NCBI GenBank assembly: GCA_965261925.1
Contig: OZ253486.1
Location: 434,001-498,000, forward strand
Direction: 5' to 3'
From: Bin87 sp965261925
GTDB taxonomy: Bacteria > Chloroflexota > Dehalococcoidia > Lucifugimonadales > UBA3495
Length of the DNA: 64,000 bases
Shown one piece after another: positions 15,439-24,493 of the stretch (positions are counted from its first letter, which is position 1; every line of letters begins with the position of its first letter). The position numbers were made by a program, and so were the translations under genes. The notes beneath the pieces are model-generated. The model was not told the DNA's origin. It ran no database searches and saw only the letters and a program-made list of their open reading frames with translations.

Positions 15439-16641
15439 CTACCAAACGACGTGCGCTTGCTGCAGGATAGCTAGTTCGGCCTCGTCCATGCCCAGCAGGC
15501 CGCAGAAGACCTCGCGGTTGTGCTCGCCCAGCTCGGGAGTCCAGCGCAGGGCATCCGTGGGCGTTTCCGAGAAACGCCAGGGCGGAGCCACCGCCCGCTG
15601 CTCGCCTTTTTCGGCATGGATGGTGGTGGGGAAAGCGTCACGTTCGGCCAGGTGCGGATCGGCCATCAGCTGGTCGGCGGACAGCGACGGGACCGCCGCC
15701 ACGCCAACCGATTGCAGCAGGTCGCTGACTTCTCCAGCGGTGCGGAAAGCCGTCCAGTCGGACAGCCGCTGCTCCAGGGCGTCCTGGTTCTGCCAGCGCA
15801 GGAAGGCGTCGCCGTACTCGTCGGCGTCGGCCCATCCCGGGTTGCCCATTGCGTTCTTGAGCGCGCGCCATTCTTTGTCGTCGGCGACCGCGATGGTCAC
15901 CCACTGGTCCTCTCCCCGGCAGGGGAACACCCCGTGGGGAGCCATGACCTCGTCGCGGTTGCCCATGCGCGGGGCATCGCGATCATTCATGGCGGTGTCC
16001 ATCAGGGCGTGGCCCATGAAGGCGGTGGCGATGTCCCGCACCGCGACGTCGGCGCGCTGCCCCACCTGATGGTTGCGGTGGGCGCACAGGGCGGCGACGG
16101 CTGAAAAGGCCGCCATCATGCCGCCGGTGTGGTCCATGGCGTGGCGCAATTCGACGGGCGGCCCGTCGGGATAGCCGGTGAGGTAGCCGAGCCCTCCCAA
16201 CGCCGCAAACATTGGAGCGTATCCAGCGTAGCTCGCCTCGGGTCCGGTCTGCCCGTTGGAGGACAGCGACACCATGATGATGTCGGGCTTGATCTCTCGC
16301 AGTTGCGGGTAACCCAGTCCCAGCCGGTCCATAACGCCGGGGCGGAAGTTTTCCAGCGCCACGTCCGAAATGCGCACCAGGTCATGGGCCAACTCCAGGG
16401 CCCGGGGCTCCTTGAGGTTGAGGGTCACCGAGCGTTTGCTGGCATTGACCTGCTCGAAGGACGACGGCGGCTTGCCGTACATGGCGTGCGGGCGGCGGGT
16501 GATGTCCAGGCGCGCCGCCGATTCCACCTTGATCACGTCGGCGCCCAGGGACGCCAGGATCATGCCGGCAAAAGGGCCGGCGGCGTGGACGGAGAAGTCC
16601 GCCACGCGCACGCCGGCGAGGGGAGCCGAGGAGTTGGTCAT
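15439..16641 (-). CDS. CaiB/BaiF family (class III) CoA-transferase
   Basis: The 400-residue protein moves CoA between carboxylic acids through an aspartyl-CoA intermediate. The expected Asp is D170 in HAMDHTGGMMAAFSAV, in the same place as the Asp of formyl-CoA transferase. The N-terminal ASLGADVIKVE and DVALENFRPGVMDRLGLGY are family hallmarks. The length is standard. In this lineage such genes typically activate substrates for beta-oxidation-like pathways; enoyl-CoA hydratase and SDR genes nearby fit that, but the acid is not known. The coiled-coil repeat gene follows 34 bp downstream, and the small membrane protein precedes. Confidence 0.93.
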   Translation of the reverse strand: MTNSSAPLAGVRVADFSVHAAGPFAGMILASLGADVIKVESAARLDITRRPHAMYGKPPSSFEQVNASKRSVTLNLKEPRALELAHDLVRISDVALENFRPGVMDRLGLGYPQLREIKPDIIMVSLSSNGQTGPEASYAGYAPMFAALGGLGYLTGYPDGPPVELRHAMDHTGGMMAAFSAVAALCAHRNHQVGQRADVAVRDIATAFMGHALMDTAMNDRDAPRMGNRDEVMAPHGVFPCRGEDQWVTIAVADDKEWRALKNAMGNPGWADADEYGDAFLRWQNQDALEQRLSDWTAFRTAGEVSDLLQSVGVAAVPSLSADQLMADPHLAERDAFPTTIHAEKGEQRAVAPPWRFSETPTDALRWTPELGEHNREVFCGLLGMDEAELAILQQAHVVW

Positions 16642-16657
16642 AATCGCCGCCTGAACG

Positions 16658-17043
16658 CTATGCGTTCGCCGAGCCGTTCTGGAACTTCTCCTGATACTCC
16701 TGCAGCAGCGAAGGCAGGCGGTCGGGATCGGTTCGCGCCGCCGCGTTGAGCATCATCAGCATTTCCCGAGCCTCTTTCCGAGCCTCTTTCCGCCCTTCCT
16801 CCCGGGCTTCCGCGATGCGTCGCTTGCGTTCCGCCAAAGCAAAAAACATTCTGACCCCCAATTCCGCCAGTACTCCCAGCGAAAAGGAAACGAAGGCGCC
16901 CCACTCCCACAGCCCGATGATTTCCTGTGGAGTGCTGTGCCAAGCCCAATGGTGACACCTACCCATAAGGTCAATATGTTGACCGGCCAGATACCCAGAA
17001 TGATGAACTGGATATGCCTGATAGCCGGAGTGGGGATCTCCAT
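16658..17043 (-). pseudogene. Small two-helix membrane protein with an apparent frameshift
   Basis: One frame from ATG 17043 gives IRHIQFIILGIWPVNILTLWVGVTIGLG, a clear membrane helix, then loses sense. A second frame, open from 16966 to 16658, gives EIIGLWEWGAFVSFSLGVLAELGVRMFFAL, a second helix, then a Lys/Glu/Arg-rich coiled coil (ERKRRIAEAREEGRKEARKEAREM) and a polar tail. Joining the frames near 16935-16955 by a one-base step makes a plausible protein of about 125 residues with both helices. The single-frame alternative of 102 residues from 16966 starts with an unlikely His/Trp-rich leader. Either a one-base deletion or a sequencing error would explain this. Confidence 0.5.
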
Positions 17044-17052
17044 CCTACTTCA

Positions 17053-17090
17053 TTCCCGGCGGCGGTGAGTTATGCCGCCGCCGCCGGGAA
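17053..17090. other. 13-bp perfect GC-rich hairpin
   Basis: Arms TTCCCGGCGGCGG (17053-17065) and CCGCCGCCGGGAA (17078-17090) pair perfectly around a 12-base loop. It sits between the SDR stop (17103) and the start of the small membrane protein (17043), both on the minus strand. No T-run follows, so it is more likely an intercistronic mRNA structure than a standard terminator. Confidence 0.65.
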
Positions 17091-17102
17091 ACCCGCTCAC
17101 GA

Positions 17103-17921
17103 TTAGTAGTACACCGCGCTGCCCGTCCCGCCGCCGGCAGCGATCAACTCGCCGGTGATCGCCCACGCCTTGTCGGAGGCCAGGAAGGCGGTCAGGTAAC
17201 CGATCTCCGAGGCGTCGACCATGCGGCAGATGTGGTTGCCTCGGGCCGAGCCGGGAGAGAAGTCCTGCGCCTCGGCCTCTTCCGGTGAGACGCCAAGCTG
17301 CTCGGCGCGGGAGGCCAGCAGGCTCGGCGTGCGCTCGGTGCGGGTGGTGCCGGGATGGATGCAGTTGACGGTGATGCCGAACTGACCCAGCTGCGCGGCC
17401 AGGGTCTTGGTCATGTGCACCAGCGAGGTATTGCGCGCGCCGCCGCTGAGGTTGCCGGCGTTGCGTGCGTTGAGGCCGCTGATGTTGATGATGCGGCCAA
17501 AGCCCTGTGCTTTGAGCATCGGAATGGCGGCCCGCGAGCAGCGCAGCGCGCCCACGAACTTCACGTCGAAGTCGCTGAGGAGTTCCTCGTCGATCAGGTC
17601 CTCAATGGGGCCGGTCGCCGACGGTGAGCCGCCCGGAAGGGACGCGCTGTTGACCAGAATGTGCAGCCCGCCCAGCGTATCGGCGGCATCGTTGATAACG
17701 CGGTCAACCTGTTCTCGGTTGGTAGCATCAAACGACATGGGGATGGCGCGACGGCCGGTGGTTTCGACGATCTCGGCGGCGGTCTGTTCCAGGTCGGGCA
17801 TGGAACGCGAGCCGACCACCACGTCGGCGCCTTCGCGCGCCAATTCCAGGGCAATCGCCTTGCCGATACCGCGGCTCGCTCCACCCACAAATGCCAGTTT
17901 GCCTTCAAGTCCAAAATCCAT
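17103..17921 (-). CDS. SDR family oxidoreductase, non-canonical active site
   Basis: The 272-residue protein has the cofactor loop GGASRGIG (residues 14-21) and LVNSASLPGG in place of NNAG, followed by INISGLNARNAGNLSGG, ARNTSLVHMTKTLAAQLG and INCIHPG-like VNCIHPGTTRTER. The canonical YxxxK is missing: at the Tyr and Lys positions the sequence has Gly and Asn (GGARN). This subgroup with an ARN motif may be a dehydratase or an inactive or altered reductase. It heads a minus-strand run with CaiB and enoyl-CoA hydratase. The nucleotide specificity cannot be judged safely, although RSMPD after strand 2 hints at NADP(H). Confidence 0.85.
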   Translation of the reverse strand: MDFGLEGKLAFVGGASRGIGKAIALELAREGADVVVGSRSMPDLEQTAAEIVETTGRRAIPMSFDATNREQVDRVINDAADTLGGLHILVNSASLPGGSPSATGPIEDLIDEELLSDFDVKFVGALRCSRAAIPMLKAQGFGRIINISGLNARNAGNLSGGARNTSLVHMTKTLAAQLGQFGITVNCIHPGTTRTERTPSLLASRAEQLGVSPEEAEAQDFSPGSARGNHICRMVDASEIGYLTAFLASDKAWAITGELIAAGGGTGSAVYY

Positions 17922-18180
17922 AGGGAATAGCCTCCATTGGGATACGAACGCACTGGCAGAGGCGCGTTCGTTGGGATGATGGGATTATACATCGCAACAG
18001 GCCGAAGGCTGCGGACAGCCCAGCTACAACGGCCCCGTTCCGCCACACTGCATTGATCGTGAAAACGATCCGCCGCAAAGTAACCACAAACATCCTGGCT
18101 AGATCAGGACGGAGATCATCTGGAGTGGTGCTGGTTTCACTTCGTCAGGATACTCGGGGCCAGGATACTCGGGTTGAAGA
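17922..18180 (+). other. Gap without a supported gene
   Basis: About 260 bp upstream of the SDR gene. It probably holds the SDR promoter (minus strand), but no convincing hexamer pair is visible. Near its right end CAGGATACTCGGG occurs twice (about 18146 and 18161), a short direct repeat bordering the decayed transposase. Confidence 0.35.
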
Positions 18181-18181
18181 A

Positions 18182-18813
18182 TGGTGACTTGGCACTCTTC
18201 GCATTACCGCAAACCCGGATTGCGGCGGGAGGACCGGCCAACCGTGGCCCAGCACGGCGTTGCGTTGCGTCGCGTGGCCGGAAACAGCCTGGCGGGAGAT
18301 TACGATAGCGGCGGGCAGCCAGGGGCCGCGCACCTATCGTTACCGCGCCCAGCGGGTGCGGGTAACAAGTCGACACCAGCCTGGCGATTTCCTCTGGGCG
18401 GTCATCGCCAGAACCCGGACGGCCGCGAACGCCGTTACTATCTGTCCAACGCTTCCGAGAACACCCGGTTGGTGATCCTCGCCCACGTGGGTGGTTCCCG
18501 GTGACGCATCGAAACCGAGTCCGAGGCCGGGAACAGCGTCGTGCGGCTGGGCGAGTACGCAATCCGTGCTCGGGCGGGATGGCATCATTGCCGGGGCTGG
18601 CATCATTGCGCAGGATGGCATTATCACATTTCAATGTACCTGCATGGCGGGGCTTTCGTGGTGACCCGGCAGCAGGATGGGAAGCCGATGCCCCTGATCA
18701 CGCGACCCCAGGTGTACCGAGCAGCCCGTTATGCGCTACCACGGGAGCGGTTCGGACCGGAGGAGTTGCTGTTCTGGCTGGAAGGCATCCAACTGCGCAA
18801 CGCACGGGCATGA
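18182..18813 (+). pseudogene. Decayed IS701-type transposase, C-terminal part
   Basis: The frame around 18280-18410 reads TAWREITIAAGSQGPRTYRYRAQRVRVTS, typical of this transposase family. It then shifts by one frame near 18400-18420 to ERRYYLSNASENTRLVILAHVGGSR. A TGA at 18502-18504 replaces the Trp of the conserved SRW, and the same frame continues RIETESEAGNSVVRLGEYAIRARAGWHH to PQVYRAARYALPRERFGPEELLFWLE. An 18-bp segment is triplicated at about 18577-18629 (GWHHC repeated). At least one frameshift, one nonsense codon and loss of the N-terminal half make this a fossil. It is related to, but not a copy of, the IS701 elements at 43-46 kb. Confidence 0.75.
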
Positions 18814-18911
18814 TGCTGCCATGAGGAACGCGCGCCGCGAGCGTCGCACCTACCGGCATCCCACCATAACAACCTGTCGTTTTCATATTAGGGATTTGAA
18901 CTGAAAATAGT

Positions 18912-18940
18912 TTGCGGAGAAGCGAGTTGACATTTATAAT
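18912..18940 (+). promoter_or_regulatory. Possible promoter of the coaX operon
   Basis: TTGCGG (18912-18917), a 17-base spacer and a perfect TATAAT (18935-18940) lie about 50 bp before the coaX start. The -35 matches at three positions only, so the call rests mainly on the -10 and spacing. Confidence 0.4.
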
Positions 18941-18988
18941 ACCGCCGATGAGATGACACGTTGAAGTTGATTGGATAACTAGGTTGAG

Positions 18989-19843
18989 ATGCTGCTGACG
19001 ATCGACATTGGCAACACGGCCGTGACCGTTGGGGTGTTCCGCAAAGGGAGTGCCACCGGGGGGAGCGAGAACGGAGCCAATCCGGCGGAGCGGCTGGTGA
19101 CCACGCTGCGAGTGGCGACGGATTCGCGGCGGCTGGCGGACGAATACGGGATCCTGCTGAAGAACCTGCTGGAGTTCCGGGGGATCGCGACGACGGACAT
19201 CACGGCAGCGTGTATCTGCTCGGTGGTGCCGCCGCTGACGGGGATGTTCGAGGACCTGTGCCGACGGTTCTTCGGGGTGACCCCGCTGCTGGTGACGTCG
19301 CAGATCGACCTGGGGATGCCCGTCCGTTATGACAACCCACGAGATGTGGGGGCGGATCGGATCGTGGACGCGGTGGCGGCGGTGGAGCTTTACGGCGCGC
19401 CAATGATCGTGGTGGACCTGGGCACGGCGACGGTGTTCGACGCGGTGTCCCGGGACCGGGAGTACCTGGGCGGGGCCATCGCGCCGGGGATCAACCTGTC
19501 GGCGGACGCGCTGTACTACAACACGTCGCAGTTGCGGCGGGTGGAGCTGGTGGCGCCGGCGGAGGCCGTGGGGCGGAACACGACGACGTCGTTGCAGTCG
19601 GGGATCGTGCTGGGGTACGCGGGGCTGGTGGAGGCAATGGTCGGGCGGTTCAAGGCGGAGATCGGCGAGGACGCCAGGGTAGTGGGCACCGGCGGGCTGG
19701 TGACGGTGATCTCGGATCATGTGCCCGTGTTCGACGACATCAACCAGGAACTGACGCTGGTCGGGCTGGACATCATCTACCGGAAGAACGCGGCGGGGCT
19801 CCCCAGCTCCGGCGCATCGGCCGGCATGAGCCGGGCGGGCTGA
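18989..19843 (+). CDS. coaX: Type III pantothenate kinase
   Basis: This 284-residue member of the acetate/sugar kinase/Hsp70 fold phosphorylates pantothenate, the first step of CoA synthesis. The phosphate-1 motif is LTIDIGNTAVTVGVF at the N-terminus. VGADRIVDAVAA contains the pantothenate-binding region, DLGTATVFDAVS is phosphate-2, and GGAIAPGINLSADAL and VGTGGL follow as in known CoaX. It is followed after one base by coaBC, the next two steps of the pathway, so the operon groups three CoA steps. An extended C-terminus (LPSSGASAGMSRAG) is variable in the family. Confidence 0.96.
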   Translation: MLLTIDIGNTAVTVGVFRKGSATGGSENGANPAERLVTTLRVATDSRRLADEYGILLKNLLEFRGIATTDITAACICSVVPPLTGMFEDLCRRFFGVTPLLVTSQIDLGMPVRYDNPRDVGADRIVDAVAAVELYGAPMIVVDLGTATVFDAVSRDREYLGGAIAPGINLSADALYYNTSQLRRVELVAPAEAVGRNTTTSLQSGIVLGYAGLVEAMVGRFKAEIGEDARVVGTGGLVTVISDHVPVFDDINQELTLVGLDIIYRKNAAGLPSSGASAGMSRAG

Positions 19844-19844
19844 C

Positions 19845-21044
19845 ATGGATTCCGCGCTGGCCGGCAAGAACATCGTGCTGGGGGTGACCGGGAGCATCGC
19901 CTGCTACAAGGCGCTGGACCTAGCCAGCAAACTCGTACAGGCTGGGGCCCACGTCGAAACGATCCTCAGCTACGGCGCGACACAGTTCGTGACACCGCTG
20001 GCGTTCCGCAGCCTGACGCACCGGTCGGTGGTGACGGACACCTTCGACGCGGACTCGGAGCACAGTGTGGAGCACGTCGCGCTGGCGCGGTGGGCGGATA
20101 TCGTCGTCATCGCTCCGGCGACGGTGCACTGCATCGCGAAGCTGGCCGGGGGCCTGGCGGACGATCCGCTGACGACGACGGTGATCGCGACCGAGGCGCC
20201 CCTGCTGGTCGCGCCGGCCATGGACGCCAACATGTTCGACCATCCGGCGACGCAAGAGAACATCACGCGGCTGCGCAGCCGGGGCGTGTTCCTGGCCGGG
20301 CCGGCGCCGGGTCGGTTGGCGTCCGGACTGATGGGAATAGGAAGGCTGGTGGAGCCGGCGGATCTCCTGGGGTACATCGCGGCGGCGCTGGGGAAGGACG
20401 GAGACTTCGCCGGACGGAAGGTGGTGGTAAGCGCCGGTGGGACCCAGGAAGCGATCGACCCGGTGCGGGTGATCACGAATCACTCCTCGGGACGGATGGG
20501 ATACGCCGTGGCCGAGGCGGCGCGGGACCGGGGTGCGGAGGTGGTGCTGGTGACGGCGCCGACGGCGTTGCCGGATCCGCCGCTGGTGCGGACGATACGG
20601 GTGAAGTCGGCGCAGGACATGTGCGACGCGGTGCTGGCGGAGACGCCGATGTCGGACGCGCTGATCATGGCGGCGGCGGTGGCGGACTACCGGCCGTCGG
20701 TGATGGCAGAACAGAAGATAAAGAAGACGGCCGCGGACGAGATGTCCATCGACCTGGAGAAGACGACGGATATATTGGCGACGGCCAGAGGGAATTTTGT
20801 GCGGGTCGGGTTCTCAGCGGAAAGCGAGAACCTGGAGGCGAATGCCGCGGACAAAGTGCGGCGCAAAGAGTTGGACCTGATAGTGGCCAACGATATTACC
20901 GAAGAAGGCAGCGGGTTTGGCGTGGACACGAACCGGGTGGTTCTGATTGACCGCGAGATGGAAGTTGAAAGACTGCCATTGCTCACGAAATACGAAGTGG
21001 GCCACAAGATCCTGGACCGGGTATCCGCGCTGCTGAAGTCGTGA
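19845..21044 (+). CDS. coaBC: Bifunctional phosphopantothenoylcysteine decarboxylase / phosphopantothenate-cysteine ligase
   Basis: The 399-residue protein has two domains. Residues 1 to about 185 form the flavin-dependent decarboxylase CoaC: GVTGSIACYKALDL, the catalytic His in SVEHVALARWAD, and APAMDANMF for the substrate motif PxMNxxM with Asp replacing Asn. The flap region reads ASGLMGIGRL without the usual Cys. Residues about 190-399 form the CTP-dependent ligase CoaB: VVVSAGGTQEAIDPVRVITNHSSGRMG, AAAVADYRP and KKTADEM-like KKTAADEMS. It joins cysteine to phosphopantothenate and decarboxylates the product. Start and stop touch coaX and sulP, respectively, showing a tight operon. Confidence 0.95.
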   Translation: MDSALAGKNIVLGVTGSIACYKALDLASKLVQAGAHVETILSYGATQFVTPLAFRSLTHRSVVTDTFDADSEHSVEHVALARWADIVVIAPATVHCIAKLAGGLADDPLTTTVIATEAPLLVAPAMDANMFDHPATQENITRLRSRGVFLAGPAPGRLASGLMGIGRLVEPADLLGYIAAALGKDGDFAGRKVVVSAGGTQEAIDPVRVITNHSSGRMGYAVAEAARDRGAEVVLVTAPTALPDPPLVRTIRVKSAQDMCDAVLAETPMSDALIMAAAVADYRPSVMAEQKIKKTAADEMSIDLEKTTDILATARGNFVRVGFSAESENLEANAADKVRRKELDLIVANDITEEGSGFGVDTNRVVLIDREMEVERLPLLTKYEVGHKILDRVSALLKS

Positions 21045-22663
21045 AGTTCGACTACAGTCTGGACAATCTCCGCGGCGACATCTTCGGAGGCCTGACCTGT
21101 ACGGTAGTCGGCCTGCCGGTGGCGCTGGCATTCGGCGTGGCGTCCGGCCTGGGCCCGACCGCCGGCATGTATGGCGCGATAGCCGTCGGGTTCTTCGCGT
21201 CGGTATTCGGCGGGACGCGGTCGCAGATATCGGGTCCGACGGGGCCCATGGCAATCGCGATGGCGGTGATCGTAACCAGCCACGCGAACACCCTGGCGGA
21301 AGCGTTCACCATCGTGATGCTGGCCGGCTTTTTGCAGGCGGCGCTGGGCCTCGCCCGAATCGGACGGTTCGTGGCGTACACGCCGTACTCGGTGATTTCA
21401 GGGTTCATGACGGGGATCGGCGTGATCATCATGATCGTGCAGATCGCGCCGTTCCTGGGGTCGCCGGTGGCCGTGGGCGGCGTGATCGGCGCGGTCAATT
21501 CGCTGGAAAACGCGGTGACCAACGTCAACTTCCACGCGCTGGCGGTGGCGGCCGTGACGCTGGTGGTGGGAATCCTGTGGCCGCGGCCATTCCGGAAGAT
21601 CCTGCCGGCTCCGCTGGCGGCGATGATCGTGGGCTGTGCGCTGGGGATCCTGTGGCTGAACGACCTGCCGATCATCGGGGAGGTGCCGACCGGGTTGCCG
21701 GACCTGCAGTTCCCGGCGTTCTCGGTGGGGTTCATCCTGAACGCGCTGCAGCCGGCGCTGGTACTGGCCCTGCTGGGATCCATCGACAGCCTGCTGACGT
21801 CACTGATCGCGGACTCGCTGACGCGAACGCGGCACAACCCCAACCGGGAGCTGATCGGGCAGGGCATCGGCAACATGATCGCCGGGCTGGTCGGCGGACT
21901 GCCGGGAGCGGGAGCGACCCTGGGAACCGTGGTGAACATCCGGTCCGGCGGCAACACGCAACTGTCTGGCGCGATCCGCGCGGGGGTGCTGCTGGCGCTG
22001 GTGCTGGGTCTGGGCCGGTACGTGGAGGCGATACCCCACGCAGTGCTGGCCGGAATCCTGATGAAGGTGGGCTGGGACATCATGGACTGGCGGTTCGTGA
22101 AGCGGGTACACCAACTGCCGCGGGAGCACCTGCTGGTGATGGTGATAACCTTTGCGCTGACCGTGTTCCTGGACCTGGTGACGGCGATCGCCATCGGTTT
22201 GATCGCGGCGGGGATGGCCAGCGCGCGGCTGCTGGAGAGGCAGGAGCTGGACAGCGTCGTGTCCGTGCCGCTGCTGGATCAGAGCTTCCTTTCGCTAGAC
22301 CCGGACGCCGAGGACGCGGACGAGTTCTCTGCCCGGGTGGGCCTGGTGGCGCTGCGGGGGCGATTCTCCGTGGCGTCGTCGAGCAACCTGGTGAGCACCA
22401 TCGGGCAAGACATTCAAGAGCACGAGGTGGTGATATTCGACTTCACCGAGACCGCGTACATGGACGACAGCGCGGCCATGGTGGTGGAGCAGATGATTGA
22501 CGTGGCGCTGGACGAGGACACGGAACCGATTGTGATGGGGCTTTCCGGCCCCGTGGAGCGGAACCTGCGGGCGCTGAACATACTGCACCGCGTTCCGGCG
22601 GACCGCTTCGTGAGCACGCGGGACGAGGCGCGGGAAGTCGCGGAGAGGATACTGACCGCGTAA
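21041..22663 (+). CDS. SulP/SLC26 family anion transporter with STAS domain
   Basis: The 540-residue protein has 12-14 hydrophobic segments up to about residue 395, including GGLTCTVVGLPVALAFGVASGLGPTAG, the SulP signature region, and GGLPGAGATLGTVVNIRSGG. A C-terminal STAS domain (about 430-540) contains VIFDFTETAYMDDSAAM, the usual phosphorylation or nucleotide-binding loop. The family carries sulfate, bicarbonate or dicarboxylates; which one is not visible here. The GTG start at 21041 overlaps the coaBC stop as GTGA, so translation is coupled. Sulfate uptake next to coenzyme A synthesis would supply cysteine sulfur, but this link is only a suggestion. Confidence 0.92.
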   Translation: MKFDYSLDNLRGDIFGGLTCTVVGLPVALAFGVASGLGPTAGMYGAIAVGFFASVFGGTRSQISGPTGPMAIAMAVIVTSHANTLAEAFTIVMLAGFLQAALGLARIGRFVAYTPYSVISGFMTGIGVIIMIVQIAPFLGSPVAVGGVIGAVNSLENAVTNVNFHALAVAAVTLVVGILWPRPFRKILPAPLAAMIVGCALGILWLNDLPIIGEVPTGLPDLQFPAFSVGFILNALQPALVLALLGSIDSLLTSLIADSLTRTRHNPNRELIGQGIGNMIAGLVGGLPGAGATLGTVVNIRSGGNTQLSGAIRAGVLLALVLGLGRYVEAIPHAVLAGILMKVGWDIMDWRFVKRVHQLPREHLLVMVITFALTVFLDLVTAIAIGLIAAGMASARLLERQELDSVVSVPLLDQSFLSLDPDAEDADEFSARVGLVALRGRFSVASSSNLVSTIGQDIQEHEVVIFDFTETAYMDDSAAMVVEQMIDVALDEDTEPIVMGLSGPVERNLRALNILHRVPADRFVSTRDEAREVAERILTA

Positions 22664-22714
22664 CAACGCAAACAGGGTTGGATCGCCTCGCCAACCGGCA
22701 CATGGAGGACGACA

Positions 22715-23647
22715 ATGCGTATCGGAGTGTTTGTTGGAGCGTCGACGGCCGATCTGATGAGCCTTGACGAACTGATCGGGCGGATCAAGCAGGCGGAAGA
22801 GGACGGGTTCGACAGCTTCTGGGTGCCGCACATATCGGCGCGAGGTTACGACGCGCTGACGGTGCTGGCGCTGGCGGGAGTGCAGACCAGCCGGATCGAA
22901 CTCGGGGTCGGCGTGGTGCCGACCTATCCCCGGCATCCGGTTGCAATGGCGCAACACGCGCTGACCACGGCGGCGGCGAGCAACGGGCGGTTCCTGCTGG
23001 GACTCGGGCCATCGCACCGCCCGGGCATTGAGGGGAGCTTTGGGCTGTCGTACGACCGCCCGGCCCTGCACACGCGAGAGTACCTGTCGGTGCTGCGTCC
23101 GCTGATGGAGGAAGGCCGGGTGCAATTCTCCGGTGAGTTCTACAATGTGAACGCGGAGCTGGACGTGCTGGACCGGCCAAAGTGTCCGGTGCTGATTTCG
23201 GCGCTGGCCCCACGCATGCTGCGGCTGGCCGGCGAACGGGCTGACGGCACCATCACCTGGATGGCAGGGCCACGCACGATCCGCGAGCACATCACGCCGC
23301 GCATCGGGCAGTCGGCGGAGGCCAGCGGACGGGACATGCCCCGCGTGTGCGTGGGCCTGCCGACGACGGTGTGCGACGACGAGGCCACCGGCCGACGCCA
23401 GGCTGCGGAGGCCTACGAACGATACGGGACGCTGGTGAACTACCGCCGGGTGCTGGACATCGAGGGCGTGGAAGGTCCGTCGGAGGTGGCGGTGATCGGC
23501 AACGAGGAGTCGCTGCGCCGTCAGCTGGAGGAGTTCGCCGCCGGCGGGGCCACCGACTTCATGGCCAACATCTTCGCCGGCGAGGACGACGGCGAGACGG
23601 GGCCGCGGACCTACGCGGCGCTGAAGGAGTTGGTGGGGAAGGTCTGA
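22715..23647 (+). CDS. LLM class, F420-type flavin-dependent oxidoreductase
   Basis: This 310-residue TIM barrel protein has the start MRIGVFVGASTADLMSLDELI, then FDSFWVPHI, IELGVGVVPTYPRHPVAMAQHALTT and FLLGLGPSH, the order seen in the F420-dependent branch of the luciferase-like family. The C-terminal FAAGGATDFMANIF is also typical. ATG 22715 follows GGAGGAC at 22703-22709. It is the last gene of the coaX-coaBC-sulP run, 51 bp after sulP, and converges on the hypothetical gene at 23662. Whether it uses F420 or FMN is inferred from subfamily resemblance; no F420 synthesis genes are in the window. Confidence 0.9.
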   Translation: MRIGVFVGASTADLMSLDELIGRIKQAEEDGFDSFWVPHISARGYDALTVLALAGVQTSRIELGVGVVPTYPRHPVAMAQHALTTAAASNGRFLLGLGPSHRPGIEGSFGLSYDRPALHTREYLSVLRPLMEEGRVQFSGEFYNVNAELDVLDRPKCPVLISALAPRMLRLAGERADGTITWMAGPRTIREHITPRIGQSAEASGRDMPRVCVGLPTTVCDDEATGRRQAAEAYERYGTLVNYRRVLDIEGVEGPSEVAVIGNEESLRRQLEEFAAGGATDFMANIFAGEDDGETGPRTYAALKELVGKV

Positions 23648-23661
23648 GTACCAGCCAACCC

Positions 23662-24138
23662 TTATACCGCGCCGGCGTCGTGTTCCGGAGCGTAAACGAC
23701 ACTCAGCGGGGTCACCGTGGACCGGCGGCCGCCCGGGTTGACCTCGATCAGCCGTGTCAGCTCCTCTTCCGAGTAGGACTGGCTGGCCCACTTGACCCTG
23801 ATGGTGTGGCGGTCGTAGGCGTTCAGGCGTTGGAATTCATATCCGCTCACCACCTGCCCGATGGACCACCTGCGATCTCGCCGGCTGACGCCCTTGGCAG
23901 CTCCCGTTACGACGAATGAACCGACCGGGATGCCATGGACGAGGCGTTTGAACTGGGCGGTTACCTGCGCGCTGCGATCGAATTCTTGAACAGCCGACGC
24001 TATCCCGTCTTCCGACAATCCGGTCAGATCCGTCATCACACCGAAATCGATGCCGGCGATCTCCTGGCGCAGGAAAGCCGAGTGCCGCACCAGGTCTGCT
24101 GCCCAGATCAGAGTAACGTTGGATTCTTGGTCGGTCAT
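23662..24138 (-). CDS. Hypothetical protein
   Basis: 158 residues from ATG 24138, preceded by a GAGG ribosome site. The protein has an N-terminal helical region (LIWAADLVRHSAFLRQEI) and a beta-rich C-terminal part (RWSIGQVVSGYEFQRLNAYDRHTIRVKWAS) ending in a Pro/Val tail. No domain recognised. The mix of RR and YDRH residues could suit nucleic-acid binding, but nothing catalytic is evident. It converges tail to tail with the LLM gene, 14 bp apart. Confidence 0.6.
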   Translation of the reverse strand: MTDQESNVTLIWAADLVRHSAFLRQEIAGIDFGVMTDLTGLSEDGIASAVQEFDRSAQVTAQFKRLVHGIPVGSFVVTGAAKGVSRRDRRWSIGQVVSGYEFQRLNAYDRHTIRVKWASQSYSEEELTRLIEVNPGGRRSTVTPLSVVYAPEHDAGAV

Positions 24139-24440
24139 AATTCGTATCCTCAGTGTGGATCCGGGATGGGGTTCACCGGAATCCTGCAACGACAACAAAT
24201 GCGCTAACTATATGCGGAATATATCCCTTATTGGCTACAATGTATGCGCTTCGCAACGAATCGTGGGCAGACAATACCCAGCATACGCCCAATCAGAGGT
24301 CATCGGTTTTCTCGCCAATCGCAGTTTCCCATTGGCAGAGGCACCGTCATCACATGGCTCATCTTGTTCTTTCGAGGGTGTTCCGGCGTCAACTGGCGAC
24401 CCAATGGGACCGGCAGCGCCGGGCGGGCAAAGGCGAAACC

Positions 24441-24462
24441 GGGGCGAATGATCATTCGCCCC
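24441..24462. repeat. 22-bp perfect palindrome, GGGGCGAA type
   Basis: GGGGCGAATGA and its exact reverse complement adjoin, making a 22-bp palindrome followed by TACGC. It lies 3' of the LLM gene ending at 24494 (minus strand). The same GGGGCGAA/TTCGCCCC stem occurs at 32680-32701, and a relative at 28396-28422, so it appears to be a dispersed short element. Confidence 0.8.
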
Positions 24463-24493
24463 TACGCATTCTTTGCGACCGCAGGTCGCCCGG

